From positions 2,852,001-2,916,000 of the forward strand of contig JAIQDT010000107.1 of NCBI GenBank assembly GCA_021521415.1: a stretch of 64,000 nt of DNA. The letters are read 5' to 3'. Positions 22,191 to 33,809 of the stretch are shown in pieces (within the stretch, counting starts at the first letter, position 1; each line of letters begins with the position of its first letter). Under the pieces are notes generated by a model. That model was not told where the DNA came from and made no database searches. It worked only from the letters and a program-made list of their open reading frames with translations. Made by a program: the position numbers and the translations under genes. The DNA is from Bidens hawaiensis (taxonomy: Eukaryota > Streptophyta > Magnoliopsida > Asterales > Asteraceae).

Positions 22191-22584
22191 TTTTGAGGTT
22201 TTTATTTTTGGAATTTGTTTTACTAATCATATTAAAAGCATTAAAGAATATTATAAATATTATATATTATAAAAACCTGTAATAATTTATATTTTTATAA
22301 AACCGACATCCTAACTAATCTCGTTTCCAAATCTTGGTTAAAATTATATATATTATTTTTAAAAGGTTGATAAATGTATTATTAAAGGTTAATAAAAGAT
22401 TGTTTATTGAAAAATATAATTAAATGTATATTATACCTTATTGTAATTGTTTAAGTTAAGTACTTTATAAAAAATCACATTTTATATAAATATTACATAT
22501 TTATTATTTATTATCTAATATTTATTATTTACCATATTAATATTAAGGAAATCTTATTTAATAATAAAAATATATATTAGGACG

Positions 22585-22995
22585 TTGTAATCGACCCAAC
22601 CATTGTATTCGAATGGCTAATTGTAAGCGAGCCCCCTTGTATTCGACCATATTGCATGCGAGCCATATGTATTCGAGTACCACATTGTTTCAAACCTCAA
22701 TGTAATCGAACTCCATTGTAATAGAATGGACATTGTGTAATCGAGTTGCCCGATGTAATCGAATCACAATACTACAATCTATCGTAATAGCGTATTCGAG
22801 TTCTGCTCTTGTGTTCGAATTAGGCCGTCGTATGCGAGTTAGGCTATTGTAATCGACTACCCATATTTTACTCGAACTCTTGATGAAATCGATTAAGTAT
22901 CAGGTATTCGAACTGCGCTTTGTAATCGAATGAATCCAAGTAAGCGAGTCCTTCGATTGTAATCGAGTGACCTGTAGCTCGGTGTATTCGAATGG
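22585..22995. repeat. Degenerate array of TGTAATCGA/TGTATTCGA words
   Basis: About 20 variants of an 11-bp word with a CGA core recur mostly every 15-18 bp (for example CGA at 22592, 22610, 22628, 22644, 22659, 22674, 22707, 22742 and 22760). Spacer sequences are poorly conserved. It is too short and degenerate for a CRISPR array and lies in a plant LTR. Confidence 0.8.
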
Positions 22996-23558
22996 GCTGA
23001 TTGGTTACAGTTTGATCCTTTGATCCCGTTATCATCAAAATTCGTGACCCTAACACCCTATTACGACTCGGTATTAACCCATAAACATTCCCGTTTACAT
23101 TTTTGGCCAAAACTTTAACCGAGTAACCATAAAGTTTGAACCTTTAAGGCTAAAGATGTTCAAAACTAGATCTATGGTTTCTTTAAACGAGTCGTTCATA
23201 ACCATAAGTTCGTTAAGTCCATTTTAATCATCAAGTTTGCAACTTTATGTTTTATCTAGAACTGATCTACTCTAGGGTTTAATTTCATAGCTAACAATTC
23301 ATAAAAACATAAACTTTAAAGATCAAGAGCATACCTTTACTCGTTTTTAGGTTATGGTTTAGCTTGGTGATGAACTTAAATCTTGTATCTTGCTTGTATA
23401 GTTAAGATTTATAAGAAACTAAGTTTGCTTGGCCTTGGATCCTTCCTCCCTTCTTCCGGCCGTATGTATTGATGTGTGTGTGTGTATGTGTTTTGAGTGT
23501 GTAGAGAATAAGATGGAGAGAAATGAGGATTTTAGGGTTTTAGGGAGGTTTAAGGGAG

Positions 23559-23566
23559 TATTTATA
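23559..23566 (-). promoter_or_regulatory. LTR TATA box
   Basis: TATAAATA on the minus strand in a GAGTATAAATACTCCC-type context, repeated in the related LTR at 30040-30047. Confidence 0.65.
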
Positions 23567-23725
23567 CTCTCTTAAGCCCATGGACCTAATGCTCAACCCA
23601 TCCCTTTAGTCCATCTTTTATTCCAAGTCCATACTCCTTATTGATATTTAATTGTAATTAAATACTAACACACAATAACAAACATAAATTCCATTGTTTA
23701 TTTATTATAAATTTAGGATCTTACA

Positions 23726-25689
23726 GGTGGTATGAATATCTCAGGATCATCTTGATAACTTAACCATTGAAAATTTGAGTGAATAAAAATGATAAAGATT
23801 TAAGTGAATAAAAATGATAAAGGGTTTGTGGTATTTATGTGTATTAATAATGTGTAATATTAATTCATTTTAATTTTCTAATGGCTGAAAATGAATAATT
23901 TTGTGTGGAAAGTCTTTGTTGTAGAATGAAGTCATGCACCATATCCACATGGGTGGTGATGATATTGTCATGTGATTTAAAAGCTATATACCCTACTCAT
24001 ATAGATATCACGTCCCCTCTAATAAAGCATATATGTGCATTGAAATAGGAGGAGAGAAGCTATACAAATTGTCAATTTTTTGAAGGATAAATCATATATT
24101 ATTAGGTATAAATTAGTAGTGTGAACTGGGTTGCCGGTGGGACTCGACATTAATTTGGTCGGCATTGTTGTGTAGCATGTACATGGTGGTAATTCGGTCT
24201 TGTGTTATAGTAAAGGAAAGAGAGTACTTATAGAATAAAATTGTAATATGCCCAAATGAATGTCAACACATGTTCGGTTTGTTGGTTTTTTTTATTATTC
24301 TTCTACTATAATTCAATTATTATTTAAAAACGTAGTTATTTTATACAGTTAAAACTAAATTAACAGTTAAAAGCTTTAGCATTTCAAAAATAACTTAGTA
24401 AAATAACATAACAACACAAAAACATTAAAAAAAAACATATACAAATATACAAGATAAAAACAAACCGATTAAGTGAAACCCCTCCACAACAATCAATCTC
24501 GGACCTTGAACACGACCACTAGACTAAATGCTATTGTTGTTATATGTTATTTAGCTAACTTTAAAACTTAAAACTAGTGACGGTATTGTTCAGACCGACC
24601 ACTAATTTTAATATTATATAAAATACATATAATTACAATACTGTGTAGTGTATATGATTTACTCGCGTGCCATTATGTGTTTTTATAAATAATGACTTAA
24701 CTGTGGTGTTGAGTGACACAATATCATCTATAAGTTTTTCTTTCGCGCCAAATCATCAAATGTTTCCTTAGTGGTAAACAGTTCATAGAAGTTCAACTTA
24801 TTCGTGAGAGTAAGTCATCTATCATGGATCTTTACTAGAGATGAAAATGATATTTATTAGTAAATCAATCATATTTATTAGAAAATTTGTTTGAAAAATG
24901 ATACATAGTATATTCTTGAACGCACACTCACGATGGCCAAAAACAAAAGACATGTAAACTTTAGTGTTGTCGAGGGTTGTATCGACTGACTTTTGTCATT
25001 GACATACTTGTTGGGCGGTGTTTGTATGCAAAGTCCTTACCATATTACAAGAGAAAAACCGATGGATGAATGGATGGTGTCATGGTGTGTTCGTCTCATT
25101 TTATATGCTCGACTTCAAATTGTAGTTTTCCACAATTGAAGATCTATCACACTTCATAATCACCACTCGCATACCTTCACATAACCTTGTTTCCCTAACA
25201 CCTAGCCACCTTTTAATATATTATAGTAGCTAGGCTATTAACCTGTGTACTACACAAATGGAAATTAGTAAAATCATCAAGTAAACATATATATTTATTT
25301 ATTAGAAGATATATAAAATTTGTATTACTATGAACGGATAAATTTACACATATATATTTTTTTTCTAATTTAAATAAATGGGAGGAATGGAAAGTTGTGG
25401 GAAAATTATTGTTAGGATTTAACAATTGATTTTTTTGTTTTTTAGTAGACTAATTTATTAGTAGGCCTATAGGTGTATAAAATTAGATTATTAAATAACC
25501 ATTGAAAGTAAAATATTGCTTAAAAAGATAATATAAAATATACTATTTACATACATAAAGTTACAAACAATGAAATTACATTAAAAATTAATAAAAAAAA
25601 CTTCACAAGCTTTCAAATATTTACTTGTAAAGAACATTTGTTGTTTTGTTTGTAAACCTACCTTCTTTATTTAAAATAGTATTTTAAGT
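23726..25689. other. AT-rich intergenic sequence, nothing recognised
   Basis: Only short chance reading frames are present. I see no domain, terminal repeat or RNA gene. Confidence 0.5.
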
Positions 25690-27895
25690 TAATACGTACA
25701 CTTGGATCTTCATAACACGACATACAGTTGACCATGTGTAAAAATTAGGTGGGCTGAAATGAAAGAACAAGTAATGAATAATACACACAACTCATTAATT
25801 CAATATATCCTAAAGGTCTACTAAATGTCTTCAAGTCTGGCATAAGTATCACTCGTAATAACCTGTAACATGTATGAAAATAACTTGTCAACAAAAATGT
25901 TGGTGAGTAATCATAAGTTTATAATATATAGTATTGTGGAGAAATGTAATTCACAAGTCATTGAACTAAGTATTGAGTGTATAACAAATAAAGGTGTCCA
26001 TTATTGATAATGGTTGTGTCGGTTCGTTAATGAGAATAAACGATGTTCATTATTGAGTGATGTGCTAAAAACAGTCAATAAATATTAACTAAATTAAACA
26101 AGTAATAAAAACTAGACTTAAGACTCAACTAAACAAAACACCAGCAAGTGTACCTATCAATTGAAATAAAGCTAAGTAAGTCCGGAATATCGAACCCACG
26201 GGACTCTATAAATTACGTAAATTAACTAATTGGACTCGACTTACGACACGACTATTTATTATTAATGTTTTAAGGGGGTTTTTAAACTAAGAAAATAAAT
26301 AAGCAAATAAACGAGAAACGAGCAATCAAACACAAAATTGAAACCAATAAGAGGAGGAATCTACCTAGGTAAGAATCCCATGCATCAACAATCATCAAGC
26401 AATGGACAAATAACATGATTATGGAAACTGATTTCTAAACGTGTTCATCTAATAAACCCTAAAGGACCCTTGACCGAATCAAACAACATCCCAAAGAACA
26501 ATTATTACAATCAGTTGAATTGATTTCCGCAAAGTTATCAAATAGGGTTAATTAATAGTATCTAAAGCAAACAATCTTACGAAACACTAAACCCTAGATA
26601 ACTTGATAAGTTAACATGACATCATAAACATGGATCAACACAATAAGCAAGAATATTGTCAATAACTATCCTAGCATGCAATTGACCAAGACACATGAAC
26701 AACTCCTCACCTTACAGCTATTGGAATTTAGCAAAGCATTCAAAATCCTAATCAACAATTAACAAGCTTCTATGATCTAATAGGCCTATTCAACCATAAT
26801 AATCAAAACACCAAGTAAAGATTAAACATAAACCCTAAATCTAAATAACACAATCAAAAGATAAAAGATCTATGTGAAGCAATAGTTAACAATCAATCAA
26901 GATAATAAATACTTATACGCATCATGAAAACAAAACCATGTCTTTAACTATTAAATTAACAAAACAATAATCAAACAATTGTCCAAAGCAAGAATCAAGT
27001 TGAAAACATGTTCATCAAACCTAGGTAGACATGAAGTCTAGCCTAGAATCATTATTAAAAACGAATCCAAACAATAATCAAAGAAGAAAGACATGATAAA
27101 TAATGAACAAGGAGCAAAAGTTAGAGCGATAAAACCCTTTGCGATTGATCCTTGAACACTTGTACGAAAACTCTCTCGATCCTCCTTAGTTCCTAGCTTC
27201 AAATCACCTTCAAATCCTTGGAAAACCTCTTGAAATCGGCTGCCAAAAGTCTTAGATTTGGCTAGGAATGCAACCCCCTTTATATAAAACGAGAAACGGG
27301 CTTGGGCTTTGCAAAAACGAGTGACCAGGGAGGCCTAGGCGCCGCGCGGCCGCATACTGCCTCTGGCTTCGCGTGTGGCGGCGCCTTTCTGATGGGAATT
27401 TTTAGATTTTTTTGTTTTATTATTTTATCTTGCAAAATCTTGATTAATCTTCTTCCTTGAACTCCAAGTAACGCTTAGAACCTTCTATCCCTTCTTTTCC
27501 TTGACTTTCAAACCACCATCTATATGCAAAAAAATCAAAACTCGTAAGTGAAGTAATCATATAACCAATGATGAGCAAAACGAGCATAAACTTTGCATGA
27601 AAAGATAGAAAGAATTAAGTTTAACATGCAAGACACCAAACGATATAAAACATGATAAACATATAATACTTGACTCAAAACCTAAAATAATAAATGATAA
27701 CAAAACTCGAACTAAAACCAAACTCAAAACATTAAATAAACATAACTTTACAAGGGATTCGAGATGTATAAATAGACGTATATCATTGAGAATGAATGTG
27801 TGTGAGGGTTCGTTATTGAGAACCAACGGACGTGTGTTCACTGTTGAGAATGAAGACATAATTTGTCTTAAACACAGTTCTAAATATCAGAGTTA
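25690..27895 (-). repeat. Probable reverse LTR remnant, interrupted
   Basis: Sequence on both sides of the solo LTR insertion (25690-26057 and 27791-27895) has the features of gypsy LTR ends seen elsewhere here. These are an AACCTG acceptor context near 25862, GTTGGTGAGTAATC near 25900, and short repeats of a TTCATTATTGAGAATGA-like phrase at about 26005-26057 and 27786-27855. The boundaries are uncertain. Confidence 0.4.
26053..27790 (-). mobile_element. Reverse solo LTR with TSD TTGAG
   Basis: The LTR spans 26058-27785 (1728 bp), starting TGATGTGC and ending TATATCA, flanked by TTGAG at 26053-26057 and 27786-27790. Its left part (26130-26230, with AAGTCCGGAATATCGAACCC) is the reverse complement of the 3' part of the LTRs at 18887-20547 and 2930-5511. 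A GGCGCCGCGCGG block at about 27340 mirrors the GC-rich block near 19150. Confidence 0.88.
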
Positions 27896-28263
27896 ATTAA
27901 AACTTTACGCGGAATATAAAACTTTCATAAAAATTACATAATAATTCATATCTTGTCTTAAAACATTCTTGTCTTTCAACATTAAAAGTTAAACATAAAA
28001 CAACTTGCGTCTTTAGATGCCAGACTCTTATTCATCCGCCATGTGTCCCCGCTCAAGCCAGTTGTCTCATCCTACTCACCTGCGTGCATACTAAAAGTCA
28101 GCTACGCTGAGTGAGTTTTAGTTAATCACATACCATATATACACCTACCTTCAATTATGCATTCGAAGATACATAATAAATACTTTACCCATTTACTTTC
28201 ATTCATAATTTCATACGTACGTTAATACTTTATTACTTTCATATTATATAATTACTGTCCTTT

Positions 28264-28495
28264 CTATCTCAGATATTATTAGGGTCTGATCCCTTCCTTT
28301 TCTATCTCATATATTATTAGGGTCTGATCCCTCTTTCCTTTGTCTATCTCAGATATTATTAGGGTCTGATCCCTTTCTTGTCTATCTCAGATATTAGCAG
28401 GGTCTGATCCCCCTTTACTTCTCTATCTCAGATATTATTAGGGTCTGATCCCTTTATTCTCTATCTTAGATATTATTAGGGTCTAATCCCTTACT
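28264..28495. repeat. Six-copy 38-42 bp tandem repeat
   Basis: Units begin CTATCTCAGATATTATTAGG and contain GGGTCTGATCCC. They start at 28264, 28302, 28344, 28382, 28423 and 28461. The unit contains a GGG/CCC dyad able to form a small hairpin. It lies inside the reverse LTR, on the downstream side of the splice donor. Confidence 0.92.
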
Positions 28496-28947
28496 TCTCC
28501 ATCTTCATACATTCCGTCTTTACATACCCGTAACATACATATACATTCTTTACTTATTCATACATACTCACATGTCATACATATACCTTTCATACACATT
28601 CACAATTCATATACATACCTCCCTTGTCAATACGTGCAATATCCGAAGATCATTCACGTACCGACAAGCTTTCGTTCACATTCAAGATATACATAATTAA
28701 CATATAAATCATACACGGCATACACTTACCATTTAAGGTAAGTGTATTAACTACACATCGAGTATGCACACAGCCCCGAAAACATAACAAGGAAATGGGG
28801 CTAGAAACTCACCTGAATGCGGTTACGTTCACCGTTAATAGTTATTCCTTTCTTTAGCTGTGCGCGACTAACTGTACAACAATTACACATCAATTAACTA
28901 TCACTACCCATATCACATTTCTAGTCTAATTATAACCCTCAACGAAG

Positions 28948-29043
28948 GGGGGTCTGGGGGCAGCGTCCCTGGCAGCGAGGTTCTAGGGGCAGCAGCTCCT
29001 AGCAGGGTCCAAGGGGCAGAGCCCCTGGCTGGGGTCGAGCTGC
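28948..29043. repeat. GC-rich hairpin cluster in LTR
   Basis: Three related GGGGCAG phrases occur in about 95 bp of otherwise AT-rich LTR, including the perfect small hairpin GGGGCAGAGCCCC and CTAGGGGCAGCAGCTCCTAG. Confidence 0.7.
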
Positions 29044-29126
29044 CAGGTCAACTTGGAAAAATTTTATTTTCATTAACTGTCTTAACACACTTTTCATTAG
29101 GATTTTTAAATTATTATTTAATTCTC

Positions 29127-29490
29127 TAACTCAATCGCTATAACGAATTAAGCCTAATTCGTTATCATTCGTGGTCTGATTAGCTGATTCGTTAGTCTGG
29201 TTCGTTATCTTAGTTCGTCATCTTGTCATCATCTGGTTCGTCATTCCGATTCGTTATCTGAACATGACTTGATTCGCTATTTCAATTCGTTATCTTAACA
29301 TAACCTGATTCGTTATTCCAATTCGTTATCTGAATATCATCTAATTTGTTATCCTGGCATAGCGAATGAGCATATAACGAATGAGAAGGGTTCATTTGTC
29401 ATGAGGACACGCGAATGTATCTAATTCGTTATGATTATCTAACGAATGACCAGCGATTCGTCTGGTATAACGAATTGGGCATCAGGCTTA
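29127..29490. repeat. Array of ATTCGTTAT/TAACGAAT words
   Basis: More than a dozen variants in both orientations (for example GATTCGTTAT, AATTCGTTATC, TAACGAATGA) with irregular spacing. It occupies about the same distance from the LTR start as the array at 22585-22995, but uses a different word. Confidence 0.78.
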
Positions 29491-30039
29491 TCCAAATCGT
29501 TGACTTTAAGGTCAAAGTTAAAATTGATAAGAACAAATAACAGTTAATAGGTACGGGATTTCCAATTAACCCTTATTTCGCGATGAAACAACACGAATCT
29601 GGTGTCATTAGACGTATTGTCAGCGCCTTCAAACCCTAACCATCAATTCATTCATACATCGCGTTTACACAGCCCGATTTGGTCATTTATAACATGGTTG
29701 CTAGTTTGACAAATTAACCCATTAATCGTTAATGTTTTTCAGCAAGAATCATCATGTTTAATTTGTTTTTACCATATGTATACAGATCTAAGATTTCCTA
29801 AATGAATCCGAACCTAAATGAACAAGTTTACATTATAAACGTACCTTAACGAGTTGGTTTACGAACACGGTCTAGTCTTGATGTCGTTTTGGTTCGTCAC
29901 GACGATCTAGCACCAACACGCTCGGGTTTTCACCTTCGGATCTTGGCTAGGGTTATAGGATAATGTTTGTGTGTGTTTTTGATGGTGTAGGATATGGTGT
30001 TGAGATGGATAAAAATGGAAAGGTTTAGGGTTTAAGGAG

Positions 30040-30047
30040 TATTTATA
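30040..30047 (-). promoter_or_regulatory. LTR TATA box
   Basis: TATAAATA on the minus strand, same context as 23559-23566. Confidence 0.65.
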
Positions 30048-30203
30048 CTCCCTTAAGCCCATTGACATAAGGCCTATTCCACCTTTTATTCCATCTTTTA
30101 AAGTCCAAGCCTATCATCTTATAGTTTATTAAAACTAACACACGACACTTTATTGAATAACGAAATTTCATTTATTTATTATAATAGAAATTAGGATGTT
30201 ACA

Positions 30204-30810
30204 ATTTGTAAATGGAGGCTTCTCATGCATTTAATCCGAATTCACAGGTATGGGTCTCACCAAACCCAAATATTTCTTAAACGGGTTATAACATCTCGTA
30301 AATTAAAAAGTAATATCACCAATATTTGATATGAAAATCCTATAAAATAAGGGTATACTAAAAATTAATATATTATTTCTTTAAAAATATATATATATAT
30401 TATTTCTAATTACAAAAACAATTTTATAGTAAAAAAAACAAACGAGTCATGTGTCTCACCAAATCCAAATAGCTTTTAAACTGGGTTATAACATCCCATT
30501 TATTTATAAAACCATTTTATCATCAAACACTAAGTATATTATTCACTTCTGTACAATAAATAAAATTAAAATCTAAAAAATATATAAATAATATAAACGA
30601 CTAATATAAAACAACATCCGTAATACAAAAGATAAAAACTAGTAGGTAAATATAGTTAGGATTGCACCACTTGGCTCTGCACTCCTTTCATTTCAAGGTG
30701 CATAAATAATTGGTAGGAGTATAGTTGTTTGCCTTTAAAAAATCTAGCAATAAACTTTTATTGTTTTCTTTTATGGAATATATTTATATTGATAAAGTTA
30801 AAATATAAAG
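30204..30810. other. AT-rich tract with a diverged direct duplication
   Basis: A phrase with CTCACCAAACCCAAATA and GGGTTATAACATC at about 30250-30298 recurs at about 30451-30498. There is no coding signal. Confidence 0.5.
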
Positions 30811-31423
30811 GGAGACAAAAATTAAAAGTATGAGAAGGATTTTTGACCTTATAAAAAACCTCTTAAAAATAATGCAAAATAAAAAATAAAAACATCATAT
30901 CTCAAAATATAAATAAAAACGAAAAAAATTAAAAAACTAAAATGTTTCCGCCATCATTCCCGTAAAAAAAAATAAAAAAATACAAAAAAATAATAAAAAT
31001 TTGATTAAAAGATACAATGCCGAGATCAAAGACACAATGACGAAAATGAACAAAAGACATAATTATAAATAAAAAAAAGACACAATAGATCGTAACATAT
31101 AACACACTGCCGGACAAAATATAGCACAATCTTGAGTAATATAACACAATATAAAGAAAAAAATACACAATGTAAAGAAAAAAAACACAATCAATGACGA
31201 AAATACACACAAAACACATGATAAACAAAAAGACACAATGATTTTTTCACCTACCAATGTCTTTTTATGAGAACGAGAAAGACTGTGGAAACATTTTTGT
31301 GTTTTTATTTTTTCGTTTTTTTATTTAATTTGAGTTATGATTTTTTTATTTATTTTCTTAAAAAAAAGTTAAGGGTTTTTTGTGTGGCTATAAATCATTC
31401 TCATCCTTCTCATTTTTGTTTCC
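30811..31423. mobile_element. Foldback (long inverted repeat) element
   Basis: The left arm starts GGAGACAAAAAT and continues with an ATGAGAAGGAT phrase; the right arm is the imperfect inverse (GGAAACAAAAATGAGAAGGAT on the minus strand). The arms are about 150 bp. The core has a loose repeat of ACACAATG words (31010-31245). No target duplication was found, so the family is undetermined. Confidence 0.6.
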
Positions 31424-33777
31424 GTTTGTAGAATAACTTTACCCATATTTATATATAACATGCTATAAATATTTTTTTTTTCCAGAAAGTTAGAGCTCAA
31501 ACCTCAACTAGGTATACGTGATCATTTCAAACTCTCGCATATACCAACATGGAGAAGAAACTTAATAGAAAAGATGAAGATTTAAATATATATATATTTT
31601 TTATAAATATTTTCGGAAGCGGAACTTGTGTTTAAACTTGGCTTTGCATATACGTAGGATGGCAATTGGGTAATCCATTTTGCAACCTATCTTGCGCCAT
31701 GTTTCTGTAACCGTGTTTTCATAATTGTCAAACGGATTTGAGCCTTAAATCGTATTCTTATATCTATTAGTTTATCAAGATTATTGCATTTCACAAGTTG
31801 TTACTATCTCTAATTCTTTTGCTTTATTATGTATTCTTGAAGTTTGTTTTTTAATGCATAAATTTGTTCTCAAAACATTAGTTGTAGGTATGGGTGATGA
31901 GCAAAAATTGGTTAATCAAAAGGCCAAAAATGGAAGGCTTATAAAAATTTTAACAGGCCAAGGGCGCTCGTCTCTGGTAATGGCTGGCTCCTCTTCTGTT
32001 TAATTTGCTATTTTTAGTTGTTTTAGATGATTGATTATGTTAATAACATGGTGCTTGATTTGCTTCAGTGAATCTTCCAAGCATAGACACTATATGGCGG
32101 TTGCAATCTATTATTACATTAAATAAATAATTTCAACGTATCCTCCACGACTTTCACCTTTTTCACTTTCCCTTTACTGCTTCCTTTTCTTTTTCTTTGA
32201 ATGCATAGTCATGATTTGTTAATCGAAGAAGAGCCAAAGCGTTTTCGATTGAGGGTAGTTTTTGGGTTTTTTAATATATAATTTGTTAATTGGACCAATG
32301 CTCCTCTTTGTTGCCTCTGCTTGCTCCTTTATCGCTGTTTATATGCTGGATTCTACACCACATAGATCAGAAAATCGGCTTCACGGATCTTCATCGCCAA
32401 TTACCTTCGATTGTTTTCTGGTTAGTTTACTCTCTTGAGCAAAAATCTAGATCATAAATGTATAATTGGGGGTAGTTTTAGGGTTTTTGTTATACGCAGA
32501 CAAAACTTAGGGTCTGTAATTGATCTAATTCATCTTTTTATGTTTAGTTCAATAGAGATTATGTGACTGTTTGAATGTGTGATTTCTGCCGCGTTTGAAC
32601 CGAGATTTGGTTTTTTAGATAAAATTTAAGCACGCATCGGATGATAAGAATCAATCTGGGGAATTGCGATAAAAAGGTGGGCGCATCTCATAGCAAGCAA
32701 TTAGGGCAACCAAAAGTCACTTTTGAGGGTGGCATAGAAGATCACAGGGATAACGATGTAGTTCTATGTTAAAACGATTACGCAGGTTGGTTAAGCGGTT
32801 AAAGCATGTTTCGCAACCTCGGAAGGGCCCTAAAATGCAGCCGGAAAATAAGAGCTTCCATTCTCCATCTGTATGTTATTCTTTTGTTCTTTCTTTGATT
32901 TCGGATCTTATTGTTTTAATTATATGAACCTATTTTGTACTCTTTTATAGAATAAGTTTGTTTTTCATTTGTTAAGAATTTTTAGAATGCTTTCTCTAAA
33001 AAGGGGCAAGAGATGATGGTTGTGTCAAACAAATGGAATTGTCATAGATTTTTAAATTATTTTTTAATTAAAATTGTTATAAACATTATTAGTGTCATAT
33101 GCATTTACATAAATGCTGCACTTTTAAGTCTACTATCATTATATAATAGTTAATTATTATTATTTTTAGCAGCAATAGCAAGTTTAAAAGTTTATTTTCT
33201 ATTTCTTTCTAGCAAAATTTTTCGTCATTTTGCAGGTTGTTTTGAGTAGACGGACGACTTTCATCTATTATGCGCTTAATCATGGCAGCTCTATCACATA
33301 TTTATCGATTTGCTTCTGCTCAATTGGATTTCAGGTATGTATTTGTTTTGTAAATATTTTCTGTTTCGGTTTTTGGTATCAAATGTTTAAACGGGCCGGT
33401 GGCAAAACTGTGATTTACTCTTTGTTTTTTTTACCACTATATCCTTGAATGAAAACCATATTAAAGTTATGGAAATGTTTTTTTTCCTTTAAATCATATG
33501 TATCAAGTTGTTGAAGAAGTAGTAAGAAAGCAATTTAGGCATATATGTAAAGTATTTCAAGAAAGGAGAATTCATGGTCAACAAGTTGCAATAAAAATAC
33601 AACTTCATACCACCTGTAAATCTGTAATTATGTGTGCTTCATCTTCTCTCTTTGCATATATATCATTTTTGTAAAACTGTGTATGTAATTGTTATGACTA
33701 ACATTGCTTATTTTCAACTTCAATTTGTATCATTTAACCGCTAACAAACAAAAGCAATATATAACTCGCATTTACTT
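31424..33777 (+). other. Probable Helitron interior, no gene recognised
   Basis: The tract upstream of the Helitron 3' end at 33809 has exon-like GC islands near 32640-32870 and a segment near 33236-33331 bounded by TTTTGCAG and AGGTATGT, which resemble splice sites. I could not identify a protein or a Helitron 5' end. Confidence 0.35.
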
Positions 33778-33809
33778 CCCGCGCCGCGAAGCGCGGGTAC
33801 ACCCACTAG
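33778..33809 (+). mobile_element. Helitron 3' terminus
   Basis: A 7-bp GC stem, CCCGCGC (33778-33784) and GCGCGGG (33791-33797), is followed 8 bp later by CTAG (33806-33809) and then T. This is the hairpin plus CTRR end of Helitrons. Confidence 0.75.

Larger units (their letters stand above)
5745..22580 (+). mobile_element. Gypsy/chromovirus-like LTR element, heavily nested
   Basis: Plus-strand order is 5' LTR (5745-8090), primer-binding site (8093-8106), decayed gag, polypurine tract (16919-16933) and a 3' LTR (from 16934) that aligns with the 5' LTR with visible divergence. The sequence before the 3' LTR (TTCGGGACGAAATTCCC plus a purine run) is the usual pol end of plant chromoviruses. No intact pol is present. 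The interior and 3' LTR were invaded by MULEs and by solo LTRs. The 3' LTR breaks off near 22580, so the outer TSD (left candidate ATAGG, 5740-5744) cannot be confirmed. Confidence 0.82.
16934..22580 (+). repeat. 3' LTR of gypsy-like element, truncated and interrupted
   Basis: Segments 16934-17671 and 22067-22580 align in order with 5745-7010. The gap between them is a reverse solo LTR. The match stops near 22580 at an AT-rich junction to an unrelated reverse LTR, so about 1.1 kb of this LTR is missing. Divergence from the 5' LTR is obvious by eye, indicating an old insertion. Confidence 0.85.
22581..23725 (-). repeat. Truncated reverse LTR with CG-word array
   Basis: The right end is ATCTTACA at 23725 (minus-strand start TGTAAGATCC). 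Its architecture matches the LTR ending at 30203: AT-rich start, TATA box, AGGGTTTTAGGG-like leader, GTATGC-type donor and an array of short CG words about 0.7-1.1 kb from the LTR start. The left side is broken at 22580. No TSD was found. Confidence 0.65.
27896..30203 (-). repeat. Reverse gypsy-type LTR
   Basis: The minus-strand start is TGTAACATCC at 30203. It contains a TATA box (30040-30047), an array of ATTCGTTAT words (29127-29490), a GC-rich hairpin cluster (28948-29043), a splice donor AGGTGAGT (about 28806-28813, minus) and an acceptor-like GCAGGTGAG (about 28080), and a 6-copy repeat (28264-28495). The inner end near 27896 is approximate and no TSD was confirmed. Confidence 0.6.

Noticed and set aside
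22585..22995. CRISPR-like array
   Set aside because: Repeats are 11 bp and degenerate, there are no unique 30-bp spacers or cas genes, and the context is a plant LTR.
30929..31257. Membrane-protein-like minus-strand frames
   Set aside because: Phe, Ile and Cys-rich translation of A-rich foldback DNA with ACACAAT repeats; no real coding signal.
30811..31423. Assignment of the foldback element to MULE or hAT
   Set aside because: Flanking 8- and 9-bp sequences do not match, so no superfamily call is supported.
32785..32850. tRNA-like GGTTGGTTAAGCGG segment
   Set aside because: It has no B-box at the right distance and no acceptor pairing.
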